Assembly: GCA_949294665.1 (NCBI GenBank)
Contig: CASFID010000056.1
Location: forward strand, 32,364-96,363
Source: an uncultured Eubacteriales bacterium
Lineage (GTDB): Bacteria > Bacillota > Clostridia > Lachnospirales > Lachnospiraceae
DNA: 64,000 nt
Reading direction: 5' to 3'
The notes under the pieces are model-generated. The model was not told where the DNA came from. It saw nothing but the letters and a program-made list of their open reading frames with translations, and searched no databases. The position numbers and the translations under genes are program-made. The number at the start of each line of letters is the position of its first letter. Positions within the stretch are counted from its first letter, which is position 1. This document shows, in pieces, positions 43,059-50,358 of the stretch.

Positions 43059-44126
43059 ATGAATTTTGAAGAATTTATCAATACTGTAAAAGATACGATC
43101 AAGGATTACCTTCCGGAGGAGTATAAAGACGCGGAGGTAAAACTTCTTGAAAACCGGAAATTAAATACCCATTATACGGGCCTTACCGTAACCCGCAAAG
43201 GAGATACCCTTGCGCCCACCATCAATCTGAATGCACTTTTTGAGAATTACGGACAGCAGACGGAGAATAATCTTGCGTCGGTCATGGAGGAAGTAGCCTC
43301 AGTGATACAGCATACACCGGGAAAATTTGATATTGGAAGGGTGATGGATTATGACAGTGTAAAAAAGAATCTTTTCATGAAGCTGTCCGCGGCAGAAAAA
43401 AATGCGGACGTGCTGGAGCATACACCCCATATCACAAAGGAGGACCTTGCGCTGACGTTCCACATCATGCTGGATCAGGGCGAAAAAGGTACCGCAACAA
43501 CGATGATCACGGACAAAATGATGGATGCCTACGGGGTAGATTTGGAGAAGCTGTATCAGGATGCAATGTTAAACAGCCCTGTTATCTGCCCGGTTCATAT
43601 TGAAAGTATCAATGATGCTTTGGCTACTCTTGGAAAAACTATGATAGAAGAAATGAAGGATGCCGGTGCTCCGCCGAAACTGATCCAGGAAATGGAAGAG
43701 CGTTTGGAAGAAGAGTACCGTAATAATCCTATGACGGTTGTTACCAATAACCTTTCTGTAGACGGTGCTTCCGTTATCTTTTATCCCGGCGTGATGGATC
43801 AGTTGGGGGAAAGAATGAAGGGGGATTATTTTATCCTTCCATCATCGGTGCATGAAATATTGGTAGTGCCGGACGACGGAAATATATCTTTTCGGGAATT
43901 AACAGACATGGTAAAAGAGGTCAATCGGACGCAGGTGGCGCCGGAAGACCGGCTGACTGATCAGGTCTATCATTATGATACTGCGGATCGGATCTTTGAA
44001 AAAGCGGAGACATTCGCAGAAAGGAAAAAGCAGAAAGAAGCAGAAAGAGGAATATCTGCAGATAAAGCTGCAGGCACTCTGCCTCGGTCTGAGAAGCGGC
44101 ATAAAACAGCAGAAATGTCACTGTAA
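43059..44126 (+). CDS. DUF5688-family protein
   Basis: Soluble protein of 355 residues starting MNFEEFINTVKDTIKDYLPEEYKDAEV, with the family pattern NLNALFENYGQ, EEVASVIQHTP and a mixed alpha/beta C-terminal half (FYPGVMDQLGERMKGDYFILPSSVHE.L.VPDDG). This matches DUF5688, common in Firmicute conjugative elements next to topB. Function not known. It ends at a strong terminator. Confidence 0.8.
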   Translation: MNFEEFINTVKDTIKDYLPEEYKDAEVKLLENRKLNTHYTGLTVTRKGDTLAPTINLNALFENYGQQTENNLASVMEEVASVIQHTPGKFDIGRVMDYDSVKKNLFMKLSAAEKNADVLEHTPHITKEDLALTFHIMLDQGEKGTATTMITDKMMDAYGVDLEKLYQDAMLNSPVICPVHIESINDALATLGKTMIEEMKDAGAPPKLIQEMEERLEEEYRNNPMTVVTNNLSVDGASVIFYPGVMDQLGERMKGDYFILPSSVHEILVVPDDGNISFRELTDMVKEVNRTQVAPEDRLTDQVYHYDTADRIFEKAETFAERKKQKEAERGISADKAAGTLPRSEKRHKTAEMSL

Positions 44127-44140
44127 TCATTAGAATTCGG

Positions 44141-44176
44141 ATCCCCCGATGGCAATAGAAGCCACGGGGGATTTTT
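44141..44176 (+). terminator. Intrinsic terminator
   Basis: ATCCCCCG-TGGC pairs with GCCA-GGGGGAT (arms 44141-44152 and 44161-44172), followed by TTTTT. It ends the topB-DUF5688 unit. Confidence 0.8.
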
Positions 44177-44192
44177 ACAGGAGGAAAACAGG

Positions 44193-44354
44193 ATGAAAGA
44201 AGAAAAATCCATAAATCAAAAAAATACAGATGAAAAAAAGAAACACAATCCGGATTGTCTGACTGCAGAGGAGCTGGCAGAACAGATCCGAAATCTGGAC
44301 GGACAGGAATTTTTTATGAGTATTCCGATCGGAGGTGAAACAAATGGCAGATAA
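44193..44354 (+). CDS. Small protein upstream of the JAMM/ArdC gene
   Basis: A 53-residue frame from ATG 44193, with AGGAGG (44179-44184) at good spacing. It begins MKEEKSINQKNTDEKKK and contains LTAEELAEQIRNLDGQEFFMSIPIG. Its end overlaps the next gene by 11 bp, suggesting coupling. The composition (basic N-terminus, amphipathic helix) is plausible for a real small protein in these elements. I know no function. Confidence 0.6.
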   Translation: MKEEKSINQKNTDEKKKHNPDCLTAEELAEQIRNLDGQEFFMSIPIGGETNGR

Positions 44355-46854
44355 ACTGGATCAGGTAGCAATCCGAATGATAGAGCAGCCGCCATTATAC
44401 AGTGACAGCCCTATGGACAGTCCGGAAGCGGCAATCCGAGTGATGCAGGAGTTCCTAAGACAGATGGACAGGGAACTTTTCTGTATCGTAAATCTGCAGG
44501 CGGACCTGAAACCAATTAACATGAATGTAGTATCCGTAGGTGCGCTGGATCATGCGGTCACACATCCCAGAGAAGTGTATAAAAGCGCAATTCTTTCCAA
44601 TGCAGTCGGCATTCTTATGATCCACAACCATCCCTCCGGCAGCCTGACACCGTCAAAAGCGGATATTGCAGTTACGGACCGGCTCCGGCAGGCAGGAGCG
44701 ATCCTGGGGATCCAGGTATATGACCATATCATAACAGGGCGGGGACATGAGTTTTACTCTTTTATGAAACAGAATCTGCTGCGCGGTGAACGTCCGGTAT
44801 ATGCCGGCAGTATGGATCAGATTGCTCCGGACGGACAGATGGCTGCCGAGCAGGATGCAGTGATGGAGCAGCCGATCACATCATATGGAAAGAAGGAAAA
44901 TACCGCGACAGTGCCGCTTCCGGTACCGGGAAAGGACATAGACAGTATTCTGAAGTCATTGGAAACAGGTGTGAGTGATCTTTTTACCAGTGAAAGATAT
45001 GAGGAATATCTAAAGACGATGGCAAAATTTCATAACTACTCGTTTAATAATACGCTTCTGATCGCCATGCAGCGTCCGGATGCGACTCTGGTAACCGGCT
45101 ATCGGAATTGGCAGTCAATGGGGCGTCAGGTGATGAAAGGGGAAAAAGGAATTACGATCATAGCTCCTGCTCCGGTGAAAAAGAAGCAGAAACAGGAAGT
45201 TCTGGATCGGGATCACCGTCCCGTACTTGATGAAAACGGAGTACCTGTATTAAAAGAAGTTGAGATAAAGATCCCACGGTTCAAAGCGATCACGGTTTTT
45301 GACATTGCACAGACGACCGGAGAACCCATAGAACTGCTTGCCCCGCAGGAGCTGCAGGAGGCAGTCCGGGATTATGATTTCATCCTTCAGGCATTAAAAG
45401 ACATTTCACCCGTTCCGATCCGATTTGATGAGATCGAAGGCACTTCCAAAGGATACTATCACAATATCAAGAAAGAGATTGTCATTCGAAAAGAAATGAG
45501 TGAAAGCCAGACCTTAAAGACTGTGATCCATGAATCGGCCCACGCAAAGCTCCATGATAAGGAACATATGGAAAAAACAGGGGAGAAAAAAGATCAGCTG
45601 ACAAGAGAAGTAGAGGCGGAATCGGTTGCTTATTGCGTATGCAGCGCTCTCGGTCTGGATACTTCGGATTACAGTTTTCCGTATATTGCGGGATGGAGTT
45701 CGGGAAAGGACATGAAGGAATTAAAAACATCTATGGATACGATCCGCCGGACGGCAGGAGAAATGATCGATGAATTAAGTGAGAAGATCAGGGAGCGGAA
45801 TGCGGAACGGAAAAAGGAGCTGGAAGAAGAGCAGAAAAAAGAACTGATTCCGGCAATGGAAGCCGCCGGGTATCGGTTTCAGGAGAAAGAAGGGCAGATG
45901 CTGTTTGTACCGGATGGCGTTCATGAGATTTCCGGTCCGCTGTATGCCAAGTCCTGGGAAGATGTCAGGAACTGGCTGGATGCTGCCATCAGGAAAGAAC
46001 CACTTGACAGGGAGCGGATTGAAAGAGTTCTCTACCCCGAACGTTTTGATAAAACTTCGGAGGAAATGATGTTTCAGATGACCGGAACGAGATTTGCAAT
46101 CTATCAGATACCGGAAGATTCCCGGGGAGCGTCCTATCAATTCATGGGGACAGAAGAACGAAGGAAGCAGGGAACTGAGGTCAACGCCTCTGACTACGAA
46201 TGTGTCTATTCAGCGCAGATGCTTCCATCAGATGACCTGCCTACTCTTTACAGCATGTTTCAGGAGAATGTACCGGCGGATTTTAAGTCTCGTTCTCTTG
46301 CGGTCAGTGATGTGGTAGTTACGAATCGGGGCGGCGAGATGCATGCCTACTATGTGGACCGATTCGGTTTTGAAGAACTGCCGGAATTTGTTTCCCAGAG
46401 ACAGGGAATCCTGGGAATTACAAAGGAGGATCCCGGCATTGATGTTTTAGATGACAGCAAATGTATCAGTTTCTACGCTGCAGAATGTGAAGAGTTTCCG
46501 ATCCTTGGTGAGGTATATACGGATCTGAAACTGGAAGATGCCTTTGCCAAATATGACCAGATACCGGAAAACCGCATGAATGGGATCAAATGTATTGGTT
46601 TTGACCTGCAGGACGGAAGTGACTGGAGCGGAATGTTCACCCTGGTTTCCGGTGATAAGATCGATAAGGAACTTATCAATTCCATTCCCGGATTTCGTGA
46701 GAACCGTCTGGTACAGGAAGCTGTTTCACGGGCGGAAAGGATCCTGGAGAAAAGGAAGCGGGACAGGGAACATACGCCGGCGGAAAAAAAGGAGGAGATG
46801 GGAAAAGAAAAAGAACAGAAAAGACACAGGAGAAGGGAGGAAAACAGCCTATGA
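44344..46854 (+). CDS. JAMM (RadC-like)-ArdC-YodL multidomain protein
   Basis: Protein of 836 residues with several fused domains. Residues about 15-135: RadC-type JAMM metalloprotease fold with MIHNHPSGSLTPSKAD (His94, His96, Asp107). About 195-470: ArdC-type domain (ssDNA-binding part NNTLLIAMQRPDATLVTGYRN) plus zinc-protease motif HESAH (about 396-400) and acidic partner. About 500-590: small LPD-like module. About 595-690: YodL domain (RFAIYQIPEDSRG, SDYECVYSAQMLP). C-terminus: second LPD-like domain (GIKCIGFDLQDGSDWSG). These are typical of conjugative-element proteins that protect incoming DNA from restriction. Start at 44344 after GGAGG. Confidence 0.8.
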   Translation: MADKLDQVAIRMIEQPPLYSDSPMDSPEAAIRVMQEFLRQMDRELFCIVNLQADLKPINMNVVSVGALDHAVTHPREVYKSAILSNAVGILMIHNHPSGSLTPSKADIAVTDRLRQAGAILGIQVYDHIITGRGHEFYSFMKQNLLRGERPVYAGSMDQIAPDGQMAAEQDAVMEQPITSYGKKENTATVPLPVPGKDIDSILKSLETGVSDLFTSERYEEYLKTMAKFHNYSFNNTLLIAMQRPDATLVTGYRNWQSMGRQVMKGEKGITIIAPAPVKKKQKQEVLDRDHRPVLDENGVPVLKEVEIKIPRFKAITVFDIAQTTGEPIELLAPQELQEAVRDYDFILQALKDISPVPIRFDEIEGTSKGYYHNIKKEIVIRKEMSESQTLKTVIHESAHAKLHDKEHMEKTGEKKDQLTREVEAESVAYCVCSALGLDTSDYSFPYIAGWSSGKDMKELKTSMDTIRRTAGEMIDELSEKIRERNAERKKELEEEQKKELIPAMEAAGYRFQEKEGQMLFVPDGVHEISGPLYAKSWEDVRNWLDAAIRKEPLDRERIERVLYPERFDKTSEEMMFQMTGTRFAIYQIPEDSRGASYQFMGTEERRKQGTEVNASDYECVYSAQMLPSDDLPTLYSMFQENVPADFKSRSLAVSDVVVTNRGGEMHAYYVDRFGFEELPEFVSQRQGILGITKEDPGIDVLDDSKCISFYAAECEEFPILGEVYTDLKLEDAFAKYDQIPENRMNGIKCIGFDLQDGSDWSGMFTLVSGDKIDKELINSIPGFRENRLVQEAVSRAERILEKRKRDREHTPAEKKEEMGKEKEQKRHRRREENSL

Positions 46855-47111
46855 GAAACATATATTTTGACCAGGATGAGATGACACTGATGGCAATTTT
46901 CTCTGCAAAAACAAAGAGGGAAACAGTGGTTGCTCTGAAAGAGGCACTGGCAGATCTGGAGCATGGGGATCCGGACGAACAGGATGAAGAGATGGAAGCT
47001 ATCCTGTCTTCCCTGATTGAAAAGCTTCAGCAGATCCGGGATCAGCACTTTTACTCGCTCAACCTGCAGGAATATCTGAATAACATAGAGGAGGACACGG
47101 AAGATGCGTAA
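46851..47111 (+). CDS. TTRAP-family transfer-assisting protein
   Basis: Acidic protein of 86 residues, starting in an ATGA overlap. The pattern FDQDEMTLMAIFSAKTKRETVVALKEAL...LIEKL fits the 'transposon-transfer assisting' family of Tn1549-like elements. It overlaps the next gene by 8 bp. The exact role in transfer is not established. Confidence 0.72.
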   Translation: MRNIYFDQDEMTLMAIFSAKTKRETVVALKEALADLEHGDPDEQDEEMEAILSSLIEKLQQIRDQHFYSLNLQEYLNNIEEDTEDA

Positions 47112-47943
47112 TCAGTTTGCCCTCTATCGAGTCAATCCTCTGACATCCGGTAAAGTTTTATGGCACAAAACATTTGAGGAAGTACGGGATATGGGAATTC
47201 CTGTCCGGATAGAACTGTATCGCCCGTATCATCTTGAACTGCTGGAAAAGGAAGAGCCGGTAATGGAGATCTGGAAACAGATTGAGAATTCTGCTGAGGT
47301 CAGTGATGTGCTGGTACTCAATCAAAAAGGGGAAATATCCTGCTTTTATATCAATCCTGATTATCCCCGGCGGATCACGGGTTTCCTGCAGATCCAGACA
47401 TCCGGAGCAATCATTACAACGGATACGAGAGATTATGAGATTGAAGGATATCCGGGAAAATGGACAACGGCAGACGATATCATCATAGATGGACAGCAGT
47501 TTTTCCTGATGGAGCATCAGCAGTTCCGCAGACAGGCAGCGATGATCGTTTTGGACAGTTATGGCAAAAAAGTGGTTGAAGACTGTAAAAAAGGATTTGA
47601 CCGGGAAACCAAAGAAAGGCTTTACCGTTATATCCATGAATCAGACTCCTCAATACAGAAGGACCAGTTGAGACGGCTTGAATTCTGGCAGCATTTTTTT
47701 GAAAACGGAACCTATGAGAGAAGCTGGGAATCAGGGATTGAAGTAAACTATGATGGAATAGACGGCTGTGTGAATCATCAAAAACTGGATCCGGGAAAAT
47801 CATTGAAGGATATACCCGAAAAGCCGAAAAAGAGACGGTCTGTAATCCGGAGGCTGCGTCAGAAGCAGATAGAGATCGCTAAGAAATCCGGGAAACCGAT
47901 ACCAAGATATCTGGAGCAGCAGATGGTGAGGGAAAAAGCGTAA
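47104..47943 (+). CDS. YodL/DUF4316-like protein
   Basis: Protein of 279 residues. The N-terminal ~95 residues are a YodL domain (FALYRVNPLTSGKVLWHKTFEEV, VSDVLVLNQKGEISCFYI), related to the YodL module of the JAMM/ArdC protein upstream. The middle carries a DUF4316-like part, and the C-terminus is very basic with RRLRQKQIEIAKKSGKPIPRYLEQQM, a pattern common at the ends of element proteins. It belongs to the same transcript as TTRAP. Function unknown. Confidence 0.7.
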   Translation: MRNQFALYRVNPLTSGKVLWHKTFEEVRDMGIPVRIELYRPYHLELLEKEEPVMEIWKQIENSAEVSDVLVLNQKGEISCFYINPDYPRRITGFLQIQTSGAIITTDTRDYEIEGYPGKWTTADDIIIDGQQFFLMEHQQFRRQAAMIVLDSYGKKVVEDCKKGFDRETKERLYRYIHESDSSIQKDQLRRLEFWQHFFENGTYERSWESGIEVNYDGIDGCVNHQKLDPGKSLKDIPEKPKKRRSVIRRLRQKQIEIAKKSGKPIPRYLEQQMVREKA

Positions 47944-48005
47944 TGACCAAAACAGCGGCAGAAAGAAGAAAGGTATTGTTTCGGTACGATTTATCTGTAA
48001 AAAGC

Positions 48006-48032
48006 CTGGTTTAAACCAGACATTTTATTTTT
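48006..48032 (+). terminator. Terminator-like palindrome
   Basis: CTGGTTTAAACCAG (48006-48019) is a perfect palindrome followed by a T-rich stretch. It probably ends the YodL transcript. GCTGGTTTAAAG recurs near the next ribosome site. Confidence 0.5.
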
Positions 48033-48105
48033 TAAATCTTGCAGGCGATAGTTTCCCCGGATAGTAGATTATGAATTCATTTTGCTGGTTTAAAGGAGGG
48101 ATCAT

Positions 48106-48447
48106 ATGAAGCTGACCAGATATGAAAGAGAGACAATCATTCTGTTTAATGAGAAAGAAAAGTATGCAAGCATTTTTACACATAATACAGAGTTAATAGA
48201 GCGGCTGGGAAATTTCAGTAAAAAACACCCGCAGATCTGTTGGCTGAAAGATAGGAATCAAGCCGGCGGGCATACGTATCTTTTAAAAAAGTCGGCATTG
48301 TCTATTCGACTGATGGCACCGCGTAGTGAAGCAAGTAGAAATAAGGCGGCCGAAAGTATGCGGAGAAACAGGAGATATCGAAAAACATCCGGTTTGAAAA
48401 ATAGGAATAAATTTATACAGAGACTTGAGAAAGAAAGTGCTGTATAA
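48106..48447 (+). CDS. Hypothetical basic protein
   Basis: Protein of 113 residues with an AAAGGAGGG site before the ATG. It starts MKLTRYERETIILFNEKEKYASIFTHN, has a short central part with GGHTYLLKKSALSIRLMAP, and ends in a very basic region (RRNRRYRKTSGLKNRNKF). Similar proteins occur in Firmicute mobile elements; DNA or RNA binding is likely from charge alone. It is the last intact gene of the element. Confidence 0.6.
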   Translation: MKLTRYERETIILFNEKEKYASIFTHNTELIERLGNFSKKHPQICWLKDRNQAGGHTYLLKKSALSIRLMAPRSEASRNKAAESMRRNRRYRKTSGLKNRNKFIQRLEKESAV

Positions 48448-48466
48448 GATGAAAAAGGATGATCAG

Positions 48467-48506
48467 AAGGAGTCAATAGTCTTAAAAGGATTGTTGACTC
48501 CTTTTT
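48467..48506 (+). terminator. Strong terminator at element end
   Basis: AAGGAGTCAA (48467-48476) and TTGACTCCTT (48494-48503) pair perfectly over 10 bp and are followed by a T run. It ends the last intact element gene. Confidence 0.8.
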
Positions 48507-49478
48507 AGTGTGCTTGATCAGGCACCGGCTCTAATGGGGGATTTTACCCGTCTGGCAAGTGGGATAAGAGCATCTGAGGGCAAAAGTATCATCATGAGAT
48601 GGAGATGAAGAAGCCAGAGGTAAACTACGGACATCTAAAAGTTGTCCGGACAGGTTGTGAAGTGTGGATGAGGTTACTAAACAAACTAAAGTTCAATAAC
48701 TGCGTGGAATGACTGCAATGGATGGGACAGATATATGTGGGAAAGAATGTGCGAGTATCTGTGAGGGATTTACTTAAGAATTAGGACAAATATGGCGCTG
48801 GTTTGCTACATCCTTTGCCCTATTGTTATAATATGTCCGAATTATCTTAAGCACTCTTTAGTTTGCTTTTAAATCTCTGCAGATGTATTCAATGCTGAGA
48901 TAATCATGTTCACTTTCATAATAAACCGCATCATAATCTTTCAAAAGGCGATACTGAATCTGCTAGAGCACAGTAAACGGCAGAAAATTGGCCAGTGAGC
49001 TAATGAAATAGCATGATGCGGCAATCTGGATACACTATTAAGTGTTCGGGTTCGAAGAGAACTATGATATGACATTCGGATAGCTGTATACAGTATAGAA
49101 ATCAGCGGAGATACTGGCAAATAATATGACTACTATTCATTCAGATATAGGAAACGATAAGAAGCCAGAAACTCTAATTCACCATGATGGCAGTATTCAA
49201 GATCAATGTGGTCACTAAGAGTGGTTTTTATCTTCTGAAGAAGTAAATTTCCATTTTCAGAATGCAACCACTGATATAACGTATGAGACATTCATGGGCA
49301 TATCCGAAAATCGCCAGAAAGAATCCATTTTATGCTCAGGTATGGGACAGCCAGCACAGTCTGGATGAAACTTATGAAATTCCGATGAAGTACAGCGCAT
49401 TTGATATTGCAGAAGAACTGAAGAAGAACTGAAGAAGAAACTGGGGCTTTGATAATTGATGAAAGAAGGACAAAAAAG
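48507..49478. other. Eroded region between element and SDR gene
   Basis: Almost 1 kb has no intact gene and stops in all frames. Two coding-like scraps are visible: one on the minus strand (48858-49019) and one on the plus strand around 49311-49433 reading NPFYAQVWDSQHSLDE and later YSAFDIAEEL. Tandem GAAGAACT units lie near 49410-49440. This is where the element's missing relaxase and recombinase genes might have been, but neither scrap identifies them. Confidence 0.6.
48858..49019 (-). pseudogene. Gene remnant, unidentified
   Basis: A 54-codon minus-strand frame with one internal TAG. It reads ...FISSLANFLPFTVL, stop, then QIQYRLLKDYDAVYYESEHD and YLSIEYICRDLKAN before the final stop. The protein-like composition over the whole stretch suggests the 3' end of a decayed gene. 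I do not recognise the family. Confidence 0.4.
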
Positions 49479-50222
49479 ATGTTAAAAGGAAAAATAGCGG
49501 TTGTGACAGGCGGTACAAGAGGCATTGGATATGCGATTGTCAGAAAGTTTCTGCAGAATAACGCACAGGTTGTTCTGTTCGGATTAAAAAAGGAGACAGT
49601 GAAAAAAGCTCTGGAGAAGCTGACAAAAGAAAATCCGAGCTGGAAAGTAGAAGGATCATGGCCGGATCTGACAGATACCGTAGACGTGGAAAGAGAAATC
49701 AAAAGAATTCAGGAAAATTATGGGAAGATCGATATTCTGGTTAATAATGCGGGAGTATCAGATGATAAAGGGATTGATGAGTATAATGTCGAACAGTTCA
49801 CAAAGATCATGCAGATCAATGTGGATGCTATGATCCGTACTATTCTGCCGACTGTAAAAGGTATGAAAGAACATGGCGGCGGATGTATTATCAATACCAG
49901 TTCCATGGTTAGTAAAAACGGACAGCCAGGCGGTGTCGCATATCCCGTAAGTAAGTTTGCGGTTAATGGACTGACAGTTTCATTGGCACGGGAGTTGGGG
50001 CCTTATCAGATCCGAGTGAACGCAGTTGCCCCGGGAGTTACTAAAACAGATATGATTACTGAACTACCTGATGAAGAGCTTCAACCAATTGTCCAGATGA
50101 TTCCTTTGCAGAGAATAGCTGATCCAGAAAATGTTGCTGATGCATTTTTGTTTCTTGCAAGTGATATGGCGTCATACGTTACAGGGGCAATTCTTCCGGT
50201 AGATGGAGCCGCTATAGTATAG
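49479..50222 (+). CDS. SDR oxidoreductase, BaiA/hydroxysteroid-dehydrogenase-like
   Basis: Short-chain dehydrogenase of 247 residues. The cofactor motif is TGGTRGIG, with NNAG, the catalytic Ser in NTSSM and YPVSK (Tyr-x3-Lys). Overall it resembles BaiA-type 3-alpha-hydroxysteroid dehydrogenases (e.g. PDLT after beta-4 region, VAPGVTKTDM, FLFLASDMAS). The acidic residue at the end of beta-2 that favours NAD in BaiA is replaced by Leu with Lys following (FGLKKE), so NADP(H) may be used. It might also be a FabG-like or sugar reductase. AAGGA (49466-49470) is 8 nt before the ATG. It is A/T-rich compared with the glycosidase genes that follow. Confidence 0.75.
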   Translation: MLKGKIAVVTGGTRGIGYAIVRKFLQNNAQVVLFGLKKETVKKALEKLTKENPSWKVEGSWPDLTDTVDVEREIKRIQENYGKIDILVNNAGVSDDKGIDEYNVEQFTKIMQINVDAMIRTILPTVKGMKEHGGGCIINTSSMVSKNGQPGGVAYPVSKFAVNGLTVSLARELGPYQIRVNAVAPGVTKTDMITELPDEELQPIVQMIPLQRIADPENVADAFLFLASDMASYVTGAILPVDGAAIV

Positions 50223-50248
50223 ATGTCAATGGAAGGATTAAAGAAGAA

Positions 50249-50297
50249 ATTACAATAATAAAATCACAGTTACAATATAACGCCTCCTGAATATGGT
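50249..50297 (+). promoter_or_regulatory. AraC-type direct repeats and GH2 promoter (site A)
   Basis: ATTACAAT (50249-50256) and GTTACAAT (50269-50276) are direct repeats 20 bp apart. GTTACA as -35 and TATGGT (50292-50297) as -10 have a 17-bp spacer, so the proximal repeat overlaps the -35. The same pair recurs at 54071 and 59651. A likely activator site for the AraC protein of this locus. Confidence 0.65.
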
Positions 50298-50352
50298 ATT
50301 GTGTATTTGAATTTATAATGCAGAATATACACAATACCGATCAGGAGGCGTT
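50279..50352 (+). promoter_or_regulatory. SD-sequestering hairpin of the GH2 gene
   Basis: Outer arms AACGCCTCCTGA (50279-50290) / TCAGGAGGCGTT (50341-50352) and inner arms GGTATTGTGTAT (50295-50306) / ATACACAATACC (50327-50338) are both perfect 12-bp pairs, separated by small bulges (4 and 2 nt) with a 20-nt loop. The right outer arm contains the AGGAGG ribosome site (50343-50348) of the gene starting at 50359. The structure would block translation of any RNA that includes the left arm. Confidence 0.75.
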
Positions 50353-50358
50353 AAGTTT

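Larger units (their letters stand above)
14041..48506. mobile_element. Integrated conjugative/plasmid-like element (Tn1549/CTn type)
   Basis: Roughly 34 kb of accessory DNA behind lysS carries partition, replication, immunity, Y-family polymerase, adhesin, type IV secretion, topoisomerase III and anti-restriction genes in the order familiar from Firmicute conjugative elements. Base composition is visibly more A/T-rich than the flanks in the left third. Boundaries are approximate: the left edge is taken just after the lysS stop, and the right edge at the last terminator before eroded DNA. I found no direct repeat of the lysS end at the right side. No relaxase, tyrosine or serine recombinase is visible, so the element looks defective, dependent on helpers, or an integrated plasmid. 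Confidence 0.85.
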
